Below are positions 21,660 to 34,019 of a DNA stretch of 64,000 bases, piece by piece (within the stretch, counting starts at the first letter, position 1; each line of letters starts with the position of its first letter). The notes beneath the pieces were generated by a model. The model was not told where the DNA came from, searched no databases, and worked only from the letters and a program-made list of their open reading frames with translations. The translations under genes and the position numbers were made by a program. Where the stretch lies: the NCBI RefSeq assembly GCF_030272615.1, contig NC_081410.1:574379241-574443240 (forward strand), given 5' to 3'. This stretch comes from Cryptomeria japonica (lineage: Eukaryota; Streptophyta; Pinopsida; Cupressales; Cupressaceae).

Positions 21660-22375
21660 CTTGGATGTTATACCCCCAATGCAAGTAGTAGAGGAGGAAA
21701 GGCCAAAATCCCCTTAGTCAATTTTCTCTCCCATTCATCTTGTTTCCCCTCCCCTGAGACCTTAAGAACCTCCATCCACATTTTCTCTTGATCTAGAATA
21801 ATCACACCCTTCCCCCTCACAAAGATTGTTTTTAGAAGCTACCATGAAGTAGCCCATGAGTGCACCATCTTCGAATGGTTCTCTTTTTCAAGTTCCAGAG
21901 AGTCCTAGAGTTGTCACTCCCTTGGATATATTGTCTCTGGGAAGAGAAATCCCTTTCTAGTCATATCAAGTTTTTGAATTCTAAGGGGATGATCCCTTAC
22001 CTCCTCATAAATTTGATACAAGGATAAGGGTTACCATTCAAAATCCTCCTAAGGAGTGGGCCCTTGATGCTTTTAAACTTGGGGGAGATCTCAATGAGAT
22101 GTGAGATTGAATGCTTGTGAACAATTCATGAGTGATGATGATTTCATAAATACCAGGGAATTCAAGCATTTTGTTATAAGAAATTTGACACATGAAATGG
22201 AAAAGAGAAGAGGTATTAACTTTGATAATTTGGGGAATGAAGAAGGATTGAGAATGAAAGATGAGGTCCTAAGAGCTGCAAAGGAACAATTTGCTGCTAT
22301 GACCGCAGAGATAGAAAGGTAGATTATAAAGAGGAGTAAGATACTCCTTTTGGAAGGATGGGATATCTCTTTTTC
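21660..22375 (+). pseudogene. ORF X, downstream part, truncated copy
   Basis: It continues ORF X after the solo LTR, with a conserved acidic segment (RLNACEQFMSDDDFINTREF, then FKHFVIRNLTHEMEKRRG). It closely matches 28602-29330, but is cut at 22375 where a partial LTR begins. Its function is unknown. Confidence 0.6.
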
Positions 22376-22712
22376 ATGTGATGCTTTGTTATTCTCTGTC
22401 AAGCGGTAAAGCATGTTGAACCAGTAAGTCTTTACATTTCTGTTGATGTATTACTAGTGCATGCATATGGGTGAAATGGACATAAGATGTTAGATTGTGT
22501 GGAAAGCTAAGAGTTACTGGTTTATGTCTTTCACATTCTTACTATGTTTGACCGGTAGTAATTTGATTTAGACCAGTGTTATTGCTTTCCAGTCAAGTGC
22601 AATGTTTTTTAGTCAAACCAGTTCAAGGAAAAGTGTTTTTGTCAATATTGTTTCACCCCCCCCCCCCCTCTTAGTACCAGTTTGGTACTAACTGTTCATC
22701 ATTGATTCATCA
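22376..22712 (+). repeat. Partial (3' end) 5' LTR of copia B
   Basis: These 337 bp match the last part of the family LTR. The upstream 1.1 kb is missing, and ORF X sequence is joined directly. It ends at 22712 before a PBS. Confidence 0.88.
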
Positions 22713-22782
22713 ATTGGTATTAGAGTGTCTTCCAGGTCCTCTATGTAGTAAGCTTAACCACTTCAAGTAAAGATCCTACTCT

Positions 22783-23660
22783 AATGATGAAGAGGGAAGG
22801 CCCAGAGTTCAACAGAGACAACTTTAAAATATGGAAGGACAGAATGAAGATATACATCAGAAGCATGGGTGCTCAACACTAGAGCTATGTTGAGAATGTT
22901 TATGTTATCCCTATGGGTATTCTCACCGAAGATCAAAAGAGAGAGATTCAGGAGAATGGGCAAGTCATGGAAGCCCTAATCAATAGTTTATCTGTCATTG
23001 AGTTTATTGATGTTCAGGATAAAGAGAATCCCAAAGAAGTATGGGATGCCCTTGAGAATATCTATGGCGATGATGAGCATGTGAAACAAGCTAAGGAAGA
23101 AAGCCTTAGGGGAAAGTTTGAAGGCATGCGGATGGTTGAAGGAGAGACCATTCAACAATATGGAATAGGAATCAAAACTATTGTTGGAGATATCAAGAGT
23201 GCAGGTGGTAAAATGGAAGATTCCACTATTGTTAGCAAAGTTTTGAGATCCTTATTACTGATCTATGCAATAAGGGTTGTTGCTATTCAAGAGTTGAGGT
23301 TTGTAGACAAGATAAAGGTATCCCTGGAATCCATCATTGCAAAGTTAATAGCTTATGAGCTAAATAATTATGATGGTAGTATTCAGAAGATTGAATCAAC
23401 CTTCAAAGCATCTGTTGCACCATCTAGAAAAGGCAAAGAAGCTAGTACCAGTGGTGAACCAAGACAAAGTAGAGAAATGGATGATGAGGATATCCTGATG
23501 GAATTTGAAGCTCTTCTTGCCAAGAGACTTCCCAAGGGAACTAGTAAATACAGAGGTAAGATCCCTTTGAAATGCTTTTCTTCTAACTAGATAGGACACA
23601 TTGCTATAAACTATCTTAATGGTGACAATAAGGACAAACCAAAAAAGTTCAAGAAGTTCA
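22783..23660 (+). pseudogene. gag: Gag of copia B
   Basis: The copia capsid (UBN2-type) begins with FNRDNFKIWKDRM and carries the pattern PKEVWDALENIYGDDEHVKQA. An early TAG (about 22880) follows the first 30 codons. The zinc knuckle near 23570-23620 is ruined: the expected Cys-rich CX2CX4HX4C reads CFSSN, stop, IGHIAINYL. The stop is TAG where Gln fits. A frameshift at 23620-23690 separates gag from pol. Confidence 0.88.
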
Positions 23661-24170
23661 AAGGAGGAAACCCTGAGAAACTATTTTGTAGAAGTTGATG
23701 AAGGTGTCACTGATGAGGAATCAGAAGATGAAGAAAGTGAAGATATTGTGTTTGTAGCAATCAAGGAAGATGTGTCAGACAAGAAGGCTCTTGTCTCCTG
23801 CTTTGATAATTCCAATGAGTGGATTATTGATAGTGGTTGTTCTCACCATACGACCAGTGACCAGAGTAAGTTTCTATCTCTAGAAGAGTATGATGGTGGT
23901 GTGGTTTTTTTTGGTAATGATGCACCATGTATGGTAAAAGGCAGAGGGTCCATCTCTTTGAATGGAAAAAGTAGTGCTGATAATGTGTATTGGGTAGAAG
24001 GTCTCAGACACAACCTTTTAAGTGTTGCCTAGCTGAATGATAATGGACTCACTCTAGAATTCAGAGATGGAGTGCATAAAATAAAAGGTAAGAGTGGTGA
24101 ACTGATGGTCATTAGTATGTAGACCAAAGGTAACCTATTTCAACTAAATGCTAATGTCAGTACATGTCTA
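23661..24170 (+). pseudogene. Protease of copia B
   Basis: The aspartic protease active site WIIDSGCSHHTT lies at about 23822-23857, followed by the glycine motif around VKGRGSISL. The frame continues with stops at 24030 and 24121 (both TAG). An acidic linker precedes it. Confidence 0.88.
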
Positions 24171-25244
24171 ATGGCTAAGTTTGATGATAGCTGGATATGG
24201 CATAGGAGACTCTACCATGTAAAATTTGATAATATTGTGAAGGCTAGTAAGATAAAGGCAATTAGAGGATTTCCTATGCTGAGAAAACCAGAAAATCCTT
24301 TGTGCAAAGAGTGTCAATTAGGGAAAATGTCTTCCACAACGTTCAAAGGTAAATCTTTCACTACAAACAATTTACTTGATCTTGTGCATACTGATTTGTG
24401 TGGTCCTATGAAAACTAGGAGTGTGCAAGGAGATAAGTGTTTTATGATTCTTACTGATGATTTCTCAAGAATGATGTGGGTCACATTCTTGAAAGACAAA
24501 TCTGAAGTTTTTGGAAAGTTCAAAGCCTTCAGAGTACCGGTTGAAAAAGAAAGTGGTAAGAGGATTAAGTGCTTAAGAACTGATCAAGGAGGAGAATTCA
24601 CTTCCAGTGAATTCAACAAATACTATGAAGAGAATGGAATCAAAAGGCAACTATCTACCCCCCAGACTCTACAACAGAATGGCCTAGCAGAGAGGAACAA
24701 CCGAACTATGGCTGAAGCAGCTAGAACTATGTTGATCCAAGGGAAGGTTTCTCACACCTTTTGGAGAGAAGCGGTGAGCACTATAGTCTACACAATGAAC
24801 CGGGTACTCATCAAAAAGGGTAAGGATAAAACACCTTATGAGTATTAGACTGGTAAGACACCAGTGGTAAGCTACTTTAGAGTGTTTGGTAGCAAATGTT
24901 ATATGAAGAGGACTAAACATCAGAGCAAGTTTGATGCTAAATGTGATGAGGGAATATTCCTAGGGTATTCCACAAAGAGAAAAGCTCTCAAATGTTTCAA
25001 CAATAGGACTCAGAGAATTGTTGAAAGAATCAATGTTAGAGTTGATAAAACCTCTGAGAAATTTGAGGAAACTGACAATGAGCAAGTAGGAGATGAATCG
25101 GTAGTAACCTTCTGGGAACTGACTGCAAAATAGCCTAGCACCAGTAACAGTGCTCCTACACTAGTAAATGTTGATGCTGATGAAGATGAGGATGAAGAAG
25201 AAAAGAAAGAGGAAACAACTAAGATCATTCCTAGGTATGTAAAG
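24171..25244 (+). pseudogene. int: Integrase of copia B
   Basis: The GAG-pre-integrase zinc domain (WHRRLYHV...CKECQLGK) precedes a core with all three acidic residues in VHTDLCGPM, LRTDQGGEF and NGLAERNNRT. Stops at 24846 and 25131 (TAG, replacing a likely Trp and Gln) interrupt the C-terminal region. The downstream linker is very acidic (DEDEEEKKEE). Confidence 0.92.
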
Positions 25245-26876
25245 TTGAATCATGATCCAAAACAGATCATAGGAGACAAGGATGCAAGAATTCTCACAAG
25301 AAGAAAGGTCAGAGAAAACTCTTGCATGATCTATGAATTTGAGCCTAAAACATTTAGAGAGGCACATAAAGATGAAGACTGCATCAAGGAAATGGAAGAG
25401 CAAATTGACCAGATAGAAAAGAATGGTACATGGTCTCTGGTACCTAGACCTAAGCATAAAAATGTCATAGGCACCAAGTGGGTTTTCAGAAATAAGTTGA
25501 ATGAAGATGGCACAATGGTAAGAAACAAAGCCAAACTAGTGTGCAAAGGATATGCTCAAGAAGAAGGAGAAGACTATGGAGAAATATTTTCTCTAGTAGC
25601 CAGATTGGAAGGAGATCGTATGCTTCTTGCATATGCATCATTCAAGGGATTCAAAGTATATCAAATGGATGTAAAATCTACATTCCTGAATCAAATAGTA
25701 GAAGAGGAGGTGTATATAGAGCAACCAAATGGGTTTTCCCTATCAGAAGACAATGACATGGTGTGTAGGCTACATAAGGCCTTGTATGGACTAAAGCAGG
25801 CACCTAGAGCATGGTATGAATGCTTGCACTCCCATCTTCTGAAGATTGGATTTGAGAGAACAAGTGAAGATAGAAAAATCTATCTGAAGTCAGAAGGAGA
25901 TCAAATTCTAATCTGTGAGGTATTTGTTGATGACATAATCTTTGGAGGAGATGACAAGATGAGTCATGATTTTGCAAATGAGATGAAAAAGGAGTTTGAG
26001 ATGTCACTTATAGGGGAGATTAAGTTATTCATTGGACTACATATTCAACAAATGAAAGATGGAATGTTTATCACTCAGTCCAAGTATGTCAAAGAAGTGT
26101 TGAAGACTTTTGGCATGGAAGACAACAAATCGGTTGGTACACTGATGGTGACCGGTTGTAAACTATCAAAGGAGGATGACTCAGTGTTGGTAAATGAGAA
26201 AGAATACAGATCAATGATAGGTAAATTGCACTATGTAGTACATAGCAAACCGAACATTGCACATGTAGTGGGAATTACTGCACGGTTCCAAAAAAGCCCA
26301 AGAGAATCCCACTTGGTAGCAGTCAAGTGGGTTCTGAGATATTTGAAGGGAACTATTGATTATGGATTATGGTATCCATACAATAATGATTTCAACTTGA
26401 AAGTGTTTATAGATTCTAACTGGGCTGGTAATGTAGATGATCGGAAGAGCACAACCGGTGGTGCATTATTTATTGGTGGTATACTAGTCTCATGGATGAG
26501 TAAGAAGCAAAGTTGTATCTCTCAGTCTATAGCAGAAGCGGAGTATGTTGCAACATTTATGAACTGCACCCAGACAATTTGGATGAAGCATGTATTAAAT
26601 GGCTTCAAAGTTCATGTATCAAAACTGATAACTATATTTTGTGACAACACAAGTGTGATTAACATCTCCAAGAATCTGGTTTTACATGATAGAACCAAGC
26701 ACTTCGAGCTCAAGTATCATTTCTTGAGGGACAAGGTTCAAAACAAAGAAGTTGTACTAGAACATGTTTCCAGCAAGGAGCAGTTAGCAGACATATTCAC
26801 CAAGCCTCTACTGAAGGCTACCTTTACCTATTTGAGAGGTGAATTAGGGGTGTTGCCCCTTCAAGAGGTGAACTAA
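25245..26876 (+). CDS. pol: Reverse transcriptase and RNase H of copia B (543 codons open)
   Basis: This is the longest uninterrupted frame in the window. RT starts with [21 protein letters not shown]. The palm follows with YQMDVKSTFLN (a family Ala-to-Ser change near the first catalytic Asp), LYGLKQAPRAWY, and the catalytic FVDDIIFGG near 25922-25950. Copia RNase H runs from about 26400 (DSNWAGNVDDRKSTTGG), with AEAEYVA, CDNTSVINIS and the end motif EQLADIFTKPL. All core catalytic residues look present. The frame is open only because upstream stops separate it from gag and integrase, so it is a fragment of a former polyprotein, not an independent gene. Confidence 0.93.
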   Translation: MNHDPKQIIGDKDARILTRRKVRENSCMIYEFEPKTFREAHKDEDCIKEMEEQIDQIEKNGTWSLVPRPKHKNVIGTKWVFRNKLNEDGTMVRNKAKLVCKGYAQEEGEDYGEIFSLVARLEGDRMLLAYASFKGFKVYQMDVKSTFLNQIVEEEVYIEQPNGFSLSEDNDMVCRLHKALYGLKQAPRAWYECLHSHLLKIGFERTSEDRKIYLKSEGDQILICEVFVDDIIFGGDDKMSHDFANEMKKEFEMSLIGEIKLFIGLHIQQMKDGMFITQSKYVKEVLKTFGMEDNKSVGTLMVTGCKLSKEDDSVLVNEKEYRSMIGKLHYVVHSKPNIAHVVGITARFQKSPRESHLVAVKWVLRYLKGTIDYGLWYPYNNDFNLKVFIDSNWAGNVDDRKSTTGGALFIGGILVSWMSKKQSCISQSIAEAEYVATFMNCTQTIWMKHVLNGFKVHVSKLITIFCDNTSVINISKNLVLHDRTKHFELKYHFLRDKVQNKEVVLEHVSSKEQLADIFTKPLLKATFTYLRGELGVLPLQEVN

Positions 26877-27119
26877 AGGTGTGTGCTCCACATCAGTCAG
26901 GACTTACATTGATATATCTTTTTTAGGATTGGTGTGTTGAAGGATGCTACTCCTTAAGAGGAGCAACATAGTAGAACATAGATGCATATGCCTCCACTTT
27001 GGCATTGTTGTCAAAGGGGGAGAAGATGTGAAGAGGAGAAAATATCTGCAGTGTTGGGGCAGAAGATGTGAAGCAGAGAGATATCTTTGTATATTGCCAT
27101 CAATGCCAAAGGGGGAGAT
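26877..27119 (+). other. 3' untranslated region with purine tracts of copia B
   Basis: It contains CAAAGGGGGAGAAG at about 27015 and the final CCAAAGGGGGAGAT ending at 27119. A short frame at 26944-27207 runs into the LTR and has no domain. Confidence 0.75.
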
Positions 27120-28601
27120 TGTTGGCATATATGTAGAGTATGATGACATGATGATATTGTATGTTGTCATTGATGTCAATATGCTGAAGAGTGAATTGGT
27201 ATATTGAAGTAAGCAACTTGCAAGAGAACTGGTATGATGTTGTGAACCAGTATATGTGAAAAAGTGAAGTGGTATGTTTGTCCAAGTGAACCGTTATGTT
27301 GGAATGTGAACCGGTATATGGAATGTTTTGTATCAATGTTTCATATGGTATGACTACTGATTGGTAGTCTTATCTTCAGGGTTTCTGGTTGATGTATTCC
27401 AAGCCTGTGTGATTCAACCGATGACATTGTGTGATGAGTTAGCATTGTAATGAAGAACAGATTGTGTTGCCACGTCAGCCTTGTCCACGTGAAAGATCTT
27501 GCATGAAGGAGATTGATCCTATCTAACTCGGGAATGTATGAAGTCTCTGTAAACAGTGGAGAATGTGTGATGGGTTATGAGCCTCCAAGAAGTGGTAAAG
27601 AATGAATGTTGGAGAATGTCTTGAGATCTATTCAAGACTGTTGTAATCAATGCAATATGTTCAACGGTTAGGATTGAACTGACTAAATTGCTTAACCTAA
27701 ATTTTTAGGGTTTAGGCTACCGACCTATCTTTCCAATAAGGTCAATGTTGTTTTTCGTGTTGAGGTAGTTGACAAATGTTGTGTGTGTATCTAAGTGCAG
27801 AGATACGTGATTCTTTTCAGACCAAATAAGAGAATAGATACCTAGAGAGTGTGATTACAGAAGGAAGGAACTAAAGTGGATCTGCATTAGCATTGAAGTG
27901 TTGTCACCAGATCATTGTAATACTTGTTGACCTCTAACCACTTCAATAGTTGGAAAATCCCTTAACAGGGTAGCTTTAACTGGCTTAATGTAAATCCTTT
28001 AACAGGGTGACTCAAAATAATTGAGTTCTTAAAATTCTCTAACAAGGTTTAACCCTTAACCAAGTATTTTAGCCATCCCTTAACTGGGTGATCCCTAGCA
28101 CAATCAGTTCCTAATAGGAAACTATTCTAAAGTCTTTAACCAGACTAGGCTCCTAACAAAGCGGACTTCAAAAGGGTTCAAAGAACAGCTTGTGGGTATT
28201 CATCACCACCGTGGTTTTTCCCATTTGGGTTTCCATGTGAAAAATATGTGTGGTATGTGTGATGCTTTTCATTTGATGATTTGTTATTCTCTGTCAAGTA
28301 GTAAAGCATGTTGAACCAGTAAGTCTTTACATTTCTGTTGATGTATTACTAGTGCATGCATATGGGTGAAATGGAAATAAGATGTTAGATTGTGTGGAAA
28401 GCTAAGAGTTACCAGTTTATGTCTTTCACATTGTTATTGTGTTTAACCGGTAGTAATCTGGTTTACAACAATGTTATTGCTTGCCAGTCAAGTGTAGTGT
28501 TTTCAGTCAAACTAGTTCAAGGAAAAGTGTTTTTGTCAGTACTGATTCACCCCCGCCTCTCAATACTAGTTTGGTACTAACTGTTCATCATTGATTCATC
28601 A
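27120..28601 (+). repeat. 3' LTR of copia B
   Basis: It is 1,482 bp, TGTTGGCATATATG...GATTCATCA, equal in length to the solo LTR at 20178. It is followed by the same ORF X sequence that follows the solo LTR. Confidence 0.92.
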
Positions 28602-30440
28602 CTTAGATGTTATACCCCCAATGTAGGTAGTAGAGGAGGAAAGGCCAAAATCCCCTTAGTCAATTGGCTCTCCCATTCATCCTATTTCCCCTCCCCTGAG
28701 AACTTAAGAACCTCCATCCACTTTTTTTCTTGATCTAGAATAATCATACCCTTCCCCCTCACAAAGATTGATTTCAGAAGCTACCATGAAGCATCCCATG
28801 GGTGCACCATCTTTGAATGGTTCTCTTTTTCAAGTTCTAGAGAGTCCTAGAGCTGTCACTCCCTTGCATATATTGTCTTCGGGAAGAGAAATCCATTTCT
28901 AGTCATATCAAGGTTTTGAATTCTAAGGGGATGATCCCTTACCTCCTCATATTTTTGATACAAGGATAAGGGTTACCATTCAAAATCCTCCTAAGGAGTG
29001 GGCCCTTGATACTTTTAGACTTGGGGGAGATCTCAATGAAGATGTGAGATTGAATGCTTGTGAACAATTCATGAGCGATGATGATTTCATAAATACCAGG
29101 GAATTCAAGCATTTTGTTATAAGAAATTTAACACATGAAATGGAAAAGAGAAGAGGTATTAACTTTGATAATTTGGGGAATGAAGAAGAATTGAGAATGA
29201 AAGATGAGGTCCTAAGAGCTACAAAGGAACAATTTTTTGCTATGACCACAAAGATAGAAAGGTAGATTATAAAGAGGAGCAAGATACTCCTTTTGGAAGG
29301 ATGTAATATCTCTTTTTCTATTGTTTTTGATGAATTGAGAAAGAGACATGACATAGATCTAGACTCAATGGATCTAGTGTAGAGAGGAAGTACTTTTAGG
29401 AGCACTATTTGATGATCATCTTGATTAATTAGTTATTTGGTGTCTTCATAGAGTCACACAAATGATTAGTATGAGCTATGAAGTTGATCAATTATTGGGG
29501 GGTCTGTTAGTCAAAAGAGTGGCTAACACTTCCATTACAAAGGCAACAAGCCTAAATCTAAATGTGGCAAAATTTACTCATAAGGTGGCTTTGAAGACAA
29601 ATAAAGAGGTCACAATTTTGAGAGAGAAGGTGGTTGCTCCGGAAGAAAAGTTGAGAGTAGGACCAACATACACACCTCTGGGAAGGATTGAGTATACCTT
29701 TGATAAAGATATGGGATTAAGGAATGATCTGGCTCAAGATAGATTGGAGATAGTTAGTTTGATTAATGAAAGAGATGTGCTAAAGATGGATGCTTTGTAG
29801 ATGCAAAGAAGAATAAAGATAGACATGGCGAAATCACTGTTGGAATCAAAGATCACTAAAATTTTGGACCATGCTGATGATGCATGGGATGAGCAGAGGG
29901 ATTTGTTGAGGTTTTCTCAAGAGCATTTAAGATGGCAAGGTTTCATGGCCCGCTCATTATCTCATATGAGTAAGACAATTGCAGTGTTGGAGATTTTATT
30001 GATTAAGCTTCTCCCAAGTTTCTTACATGACATGATCAAAAGTTTTAAAACTAGGTTTGAGATGTTAAAGCAACTCTTTATTATTAATAGGATGTATACA
30101 TATAAAATTAGTGGTGAACTAAGAGTATTTCAATGTTTAGTCACCAACCACATGCCTACTCTATTTGATAGAGAAAGATGTAGAATAGAAGGAGAAAAGG
30201 TCTTGAGATCCAAAGCAAATTGGAAGGATAATATCAAAACTCTTTAGGATAAAATGTTGCCAGATATAACTTCAGATGATACATAGTTCATTAAGAAGTT
30301 AGAATCCTACATGGATGCACTCTTAAAGTTCAACAATGGTATGACCAAAATAGATGTGATCGGGCCAGAAAATTGAAGATCACAACTATAAACAACATCT
30401 CAAGGATCTTTATGACCTCAAACAATATGGATTTGAAGAC
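28602..30440 (+). pseudogene. ORF X, second and longer copy
   Basis: This is a near-duplicate of 21660-22375 that then continues for 1.1 kb. The frame has a conserved start (DTRIRVTIQNPPKEWALD), the acidic EQFMSDDDFINTREF segment, and then helical, Leu/Lys/Glu-rich sequence (SHMSKTIAVLEILLIKLL; SGELRVFQCLVTN). Internal stops are mostly TAG. No known domain is recognised. It could be a Gag-like or accessory protein of an unidentified element, or a decayed host protein. The presence of two copies is explained by local duplication, not by independent insertion. Confidence 0.5.
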
Positions 30441-30610
30441 TTCTAATCCTTTTTCCTCTCTTTTCTATGTTTCTTCTAGTTTTCAAATTTTAAATTTTTA
30501 AACAAAGAAAAGGAAGAACACATCAAGAGGCTTCAATAGTTCAAGCAGCATGGATTTGATCACTTTTGATCCTTTTTCCTCTTTTTTCCTTAGTTTTCAA
30601 ATTTTGATAT
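30410..30610 (+). repeat. Imperfect tandem repeat of ~115 bp
   Basis: The segment around 30415-30490 (ATGGATTTGAAGACTTCTAA, then TCCTTTTTCCTC) recurs near 30535-30605 with modest changes. It lies at the 3' edge of ORF X. Confidence 0.6.
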
Positions 30611-31496
30611 TGTAAAAGGCCTTGCTTTTCCCCCTCCTTCTTCAACTTCTACATATACTACAAAAGACCAATAGAAGAAGATATACTAATTCACCAAGGG
30701 TGAATAATATACAAAAAGTACATAGTTGTTATCTAGAATCATATATGAATCAATAAAATTGAGGATTTTTTGGTTGAGGTTCATATGTCTACACTGTGTT
30801 GTTGAGTTTGAATGTCTTTGAGCTTCTTCTAAAGTAGAAGATTAAAATTTCTTACTCTATTCAAAGGGATTCTATGTAGATAACAAGTAGTAAGTTGCAA
30901 TTGGGAAAAATCATCTCATGTTGTGGTTGATATCAAATATTAATCATATTTTTTGATACTAATGCAGTTAAAATTTTCCATGATCATGATGTAATTACTA
31001 ATGAAACACTACAATTTTTTGATACTTGAATGTTGAATCAAAATTATCAAATAAATAATTACTAATGCAACCTTATTTTTGAACACTGAAAAATAGTAGT
31101 ATGCTAATTTATTAACTTGTAAATATAAATTTGAAAAATATAATTGCATATCAAAATTAAATGACATTGATAGAAACATAAAATATCATCAAGCACAATT
31201 AGGATTTTGCAATGTGACAAATGAAATACATTATGCAATATGCAACCAAAAGTTTAATAAATACCTAGTAATGGCTAGTGCTCAATCTCTTAAATTTTCC
31301 AAATCATCTCATCATCCTAATCATCAAATCAAGAGCTTCCTTAATTATTGTCTATGTTTTCTCTACTCTCCATACCTCCTCTTGATCACATCTCAAAAAT
31401 AGTAGTACATGTGTCACTGGTATCCATTTTGTAATTGTCAATTGTCCCACTTTGCTTTGTAGGGTTGCCCAACATCCTTATTTCAAATTTGGACTT
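30611..31496. other. AT-rich stretch with no gene seen
   Basis: It is AT-rich, with many stops in all frames. It probably includes the left end of the hAT element, but I could not identify a convincing terminal inverted repeat or 8-bp duplication. Confidence 0.5.
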
Positions 31497-34019
31497 CTAG
31501 ATTCCTAGTGCCCTTTCATAAGGAAAAATTTGAAAATCATACCTCGATGTATACAAACGCAAGCAATTTTCCAAATTCTTGTCTAGTTTGTTCCTAATCT
31601 TTGATTTTAAGAACCTGAAAGCACTGAAAACTCTCTCATCCTCTACTGAACCCAATATCATGTTTTGACATAAATCAACAAGTTTGAGAAACTGTGATAA
31701 TGAATTAGCCAATTGTGCGCTCTGACCTATCTTTGTCCAAACCTTTTTTACCGATCTCTCTTCCAAGGGGTTCTCTGCTTTTTTTGATTCTTCAAATTGT
31801 TGCCTCATATTTAATGTAAAATAGGCTGATTGCTCTCTAAGAATTGTTTCATTCAAAATTCCTCTATAGTTTGTCCATTGATTTCTACAGATTTGAAAAA
31901 ATGGTTTATCAAAGTCATTATCCTATGATGAAAATCAATTGGATTGTTGAGTTCTCAATATTGAGGAAACACAATAGACATGGCTTCAAGTAATTCATCA
32001 TGAGGGAATCCTTTTCTAATTTTTGAGGAAACTGAAGAGGTGATTTTCTTCAGACTAGTAGTCATAGAATCAACAATCTTGCTTAAATCTTCCCTTGTGA
32101 AACTTACTTCTTGCTTCTTAGAGTGTTTTCCTAGTTTTGTGATCATGGAAAGTTAGTGCATTGGTATCTCAAATCCACATACACTGACACATAACTCCCC
32201 ATTTGCATTAAACTAAAAACAATTGTTATCACTGTTCAAATCTGTCAATGTCTGATAGCTAGCAAATTTTACATCTACAAATGTTTATTTTGATTGATAG
32301 AGATTATCAAGGGTCATTCATGTCATTTTACGTAGCTTAGCATATTCTACAATATACATAGCTCTTTCTTGGGCTTTTTGCACGAGATGGTTCACTTCCT
32401 CTAGCATGGGGAGAAGACCTACTAAAGTTAGGATTGCCTCTATACCACATAACCTACAAAGTAGGTCAGGAGCTTTGTCTACTATGTGGAAATGTTCTTA
32501 CATTACTCCATTCTGAATAAACTTGATGAACATGACCATGCAAGGAGATCCATCTAACATTGACATCCTTAAGAAGCTTGTTCCCATTGGTTATTCCATT
32601 TGTAAAATTTTAAAAACTCCAAAAATCATTTGGTTCGACAAAAGTATGAGTAGAGCTCTCTGATTAAATCTTCAACATTTGTTACTATAGGATATTTGCT
32701 CATAATTTTAAAAGCTAGATTCATTCTGTGGGCCATGCAGTGAGTGGAAATCATGGAGGGCAAAAAAGATGTTTGTAGCTTTACGTAAAGACTGTTCTTA
32801 TGACCTTGCATTACTGAAGCTCCATCTACTGCTACACATACAAATGTTTTTGCAATTGTCAAGTCATCCATACTTCCATATTCAATTAATGAATTCTTAA
32901 CTAGTTGAAATAGAGTTTCCGCTATTGCACTCTCCTGCAATTTAGAAACACATAGTAGATGAGGTTGGTAGACATGATTCTTTAGGGTATAAACATGCAT
33001 ACATACCCAAGATAGATTATATATTTCGGTAACTTCATCCAAAGACAATGCAATAAAGTTTGACTCTCTAATTCTTTCCTTTATATCTTGTTTTTCAACC
33101 TCAGCAAGATAACTTATCGTTCCCAACCACTATTTACTGACCAAAGACTGTTACGAAAGTTAGGAATGCCCAAAAAGTATAATTTAAAGTACTAATTTTT
33201 GGGTATTCAATCATAGGATGCCCTCTGGTCAAAATATGAAAACAACACTTAATTGAACAGTTTTTCCCAGTTGTGCTACTACCATTTCCTTTCCAAAGTT
33301 AGCTTCAAGAGAACCTCCAGATTTAACAAGATTTTCTTGTCTTTTCAAATGTGCATCATATTCTAAGGCACACTTAACATGCTGACATTTCTCCATTGTT
33401 TTCATCTTATCACTGATTTTTCAATTCCATCTATGATTTTATTTTCATAAACTTTGCTAATATTCTTTTCAATGGTGCCAAGATTTAGCTGCAACCTCTT
33501 CTCCTTTTTATATTTCCAACTACAAATATTGTGCCTGCATTCTATTGGAGGTTCACCTTTGTTTGGATTCTCCACTGGTTCAATGAATGGATACTTTGAC
33601 ACCCAATCAATTTGAAAATACCTTGCCATATCCCACTCCTGACCCATTTTTTATTTCGATTTTCTTTTCTCCTTTCCCGCATCATCATCACCTATGACAT
33701 TGTCAACCAGGTTGATTATCACATTTCTGCTATCCTGGGTATCTATCAGATCTTCTGCTTCATTATCATGTAAGATATCACATTCACCACCTTCTTCAAT
33801 ATTTAGTGTAAGTTATGAATGTAGTTGTGGTAGTTGTGATGATGAACCTTCATAATCATTTTTTTGACCACAAACATTACTAGAGTATGAATTTAAGGTT
33901 CTACATTTTTTTGCCCTCTCTTTCCCTTCACCATATTCAAGAGTCTTACCCTTCTTCTTGTTTGACATCTCCGAAGAAATAAAGGCTCGAAAAAAACTAT
34001 CTACTTGTTTAAGAAGCAA
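31497..34019 (-). pseudogene. hAT-superfamily transposase (decayed)
   Basis: The minus-strand fragments are collinear. An N-terminal basic segment (34019-33813) is followed by a TTF-type zinc-finger region (33647-33402, CRHNICSW). A catalytic region follows (33126-32626) with FIALSLDEVTE and VAVDGASVMQG, each giving an acidic catalytic residue, plus STHCMAHRMNLAFK. A helical insert (32146-31955) precedes the C-terminal hAT dimerisation domain (31856-31497, EDERVFSAFRFLKSKIRNKL). This order matches the ZNF862-like hAT proteins of plants, which cut and paste DNA as dimers. Stops and frameshifts divide it into five pieces. No intact start-to-end frame remains. Confidence 0.88.

Larger units (their letters stand above)
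22376..28601 (+). mobile_element. Copia B element, 5' LTR truncated
   Basis: The order is partial LTR, initiator-Met-like PBS (TGGTATTAGAGTG at 22715), gag, protease, integrase, RT, RNase H, two purine tracts (AAAGGGGGAGA near 27015 and 27108), and a full 3' LTR. Integrase before RT is the copia order. It is inactivated by a few stops and one frameshift. Confidence 0.92.

Noticed and set aside
25245-26876. An independent host gene, because the frame is long and open
   Set aside because: It is the RT and RNase H part of a copia polyprotein, with gag and integrase directly upstream.
22091-29405. Minus-strand frames opposite ORF X
   Set aside because: They mirror the plus-strand coding-like frame and have no domain of their own.
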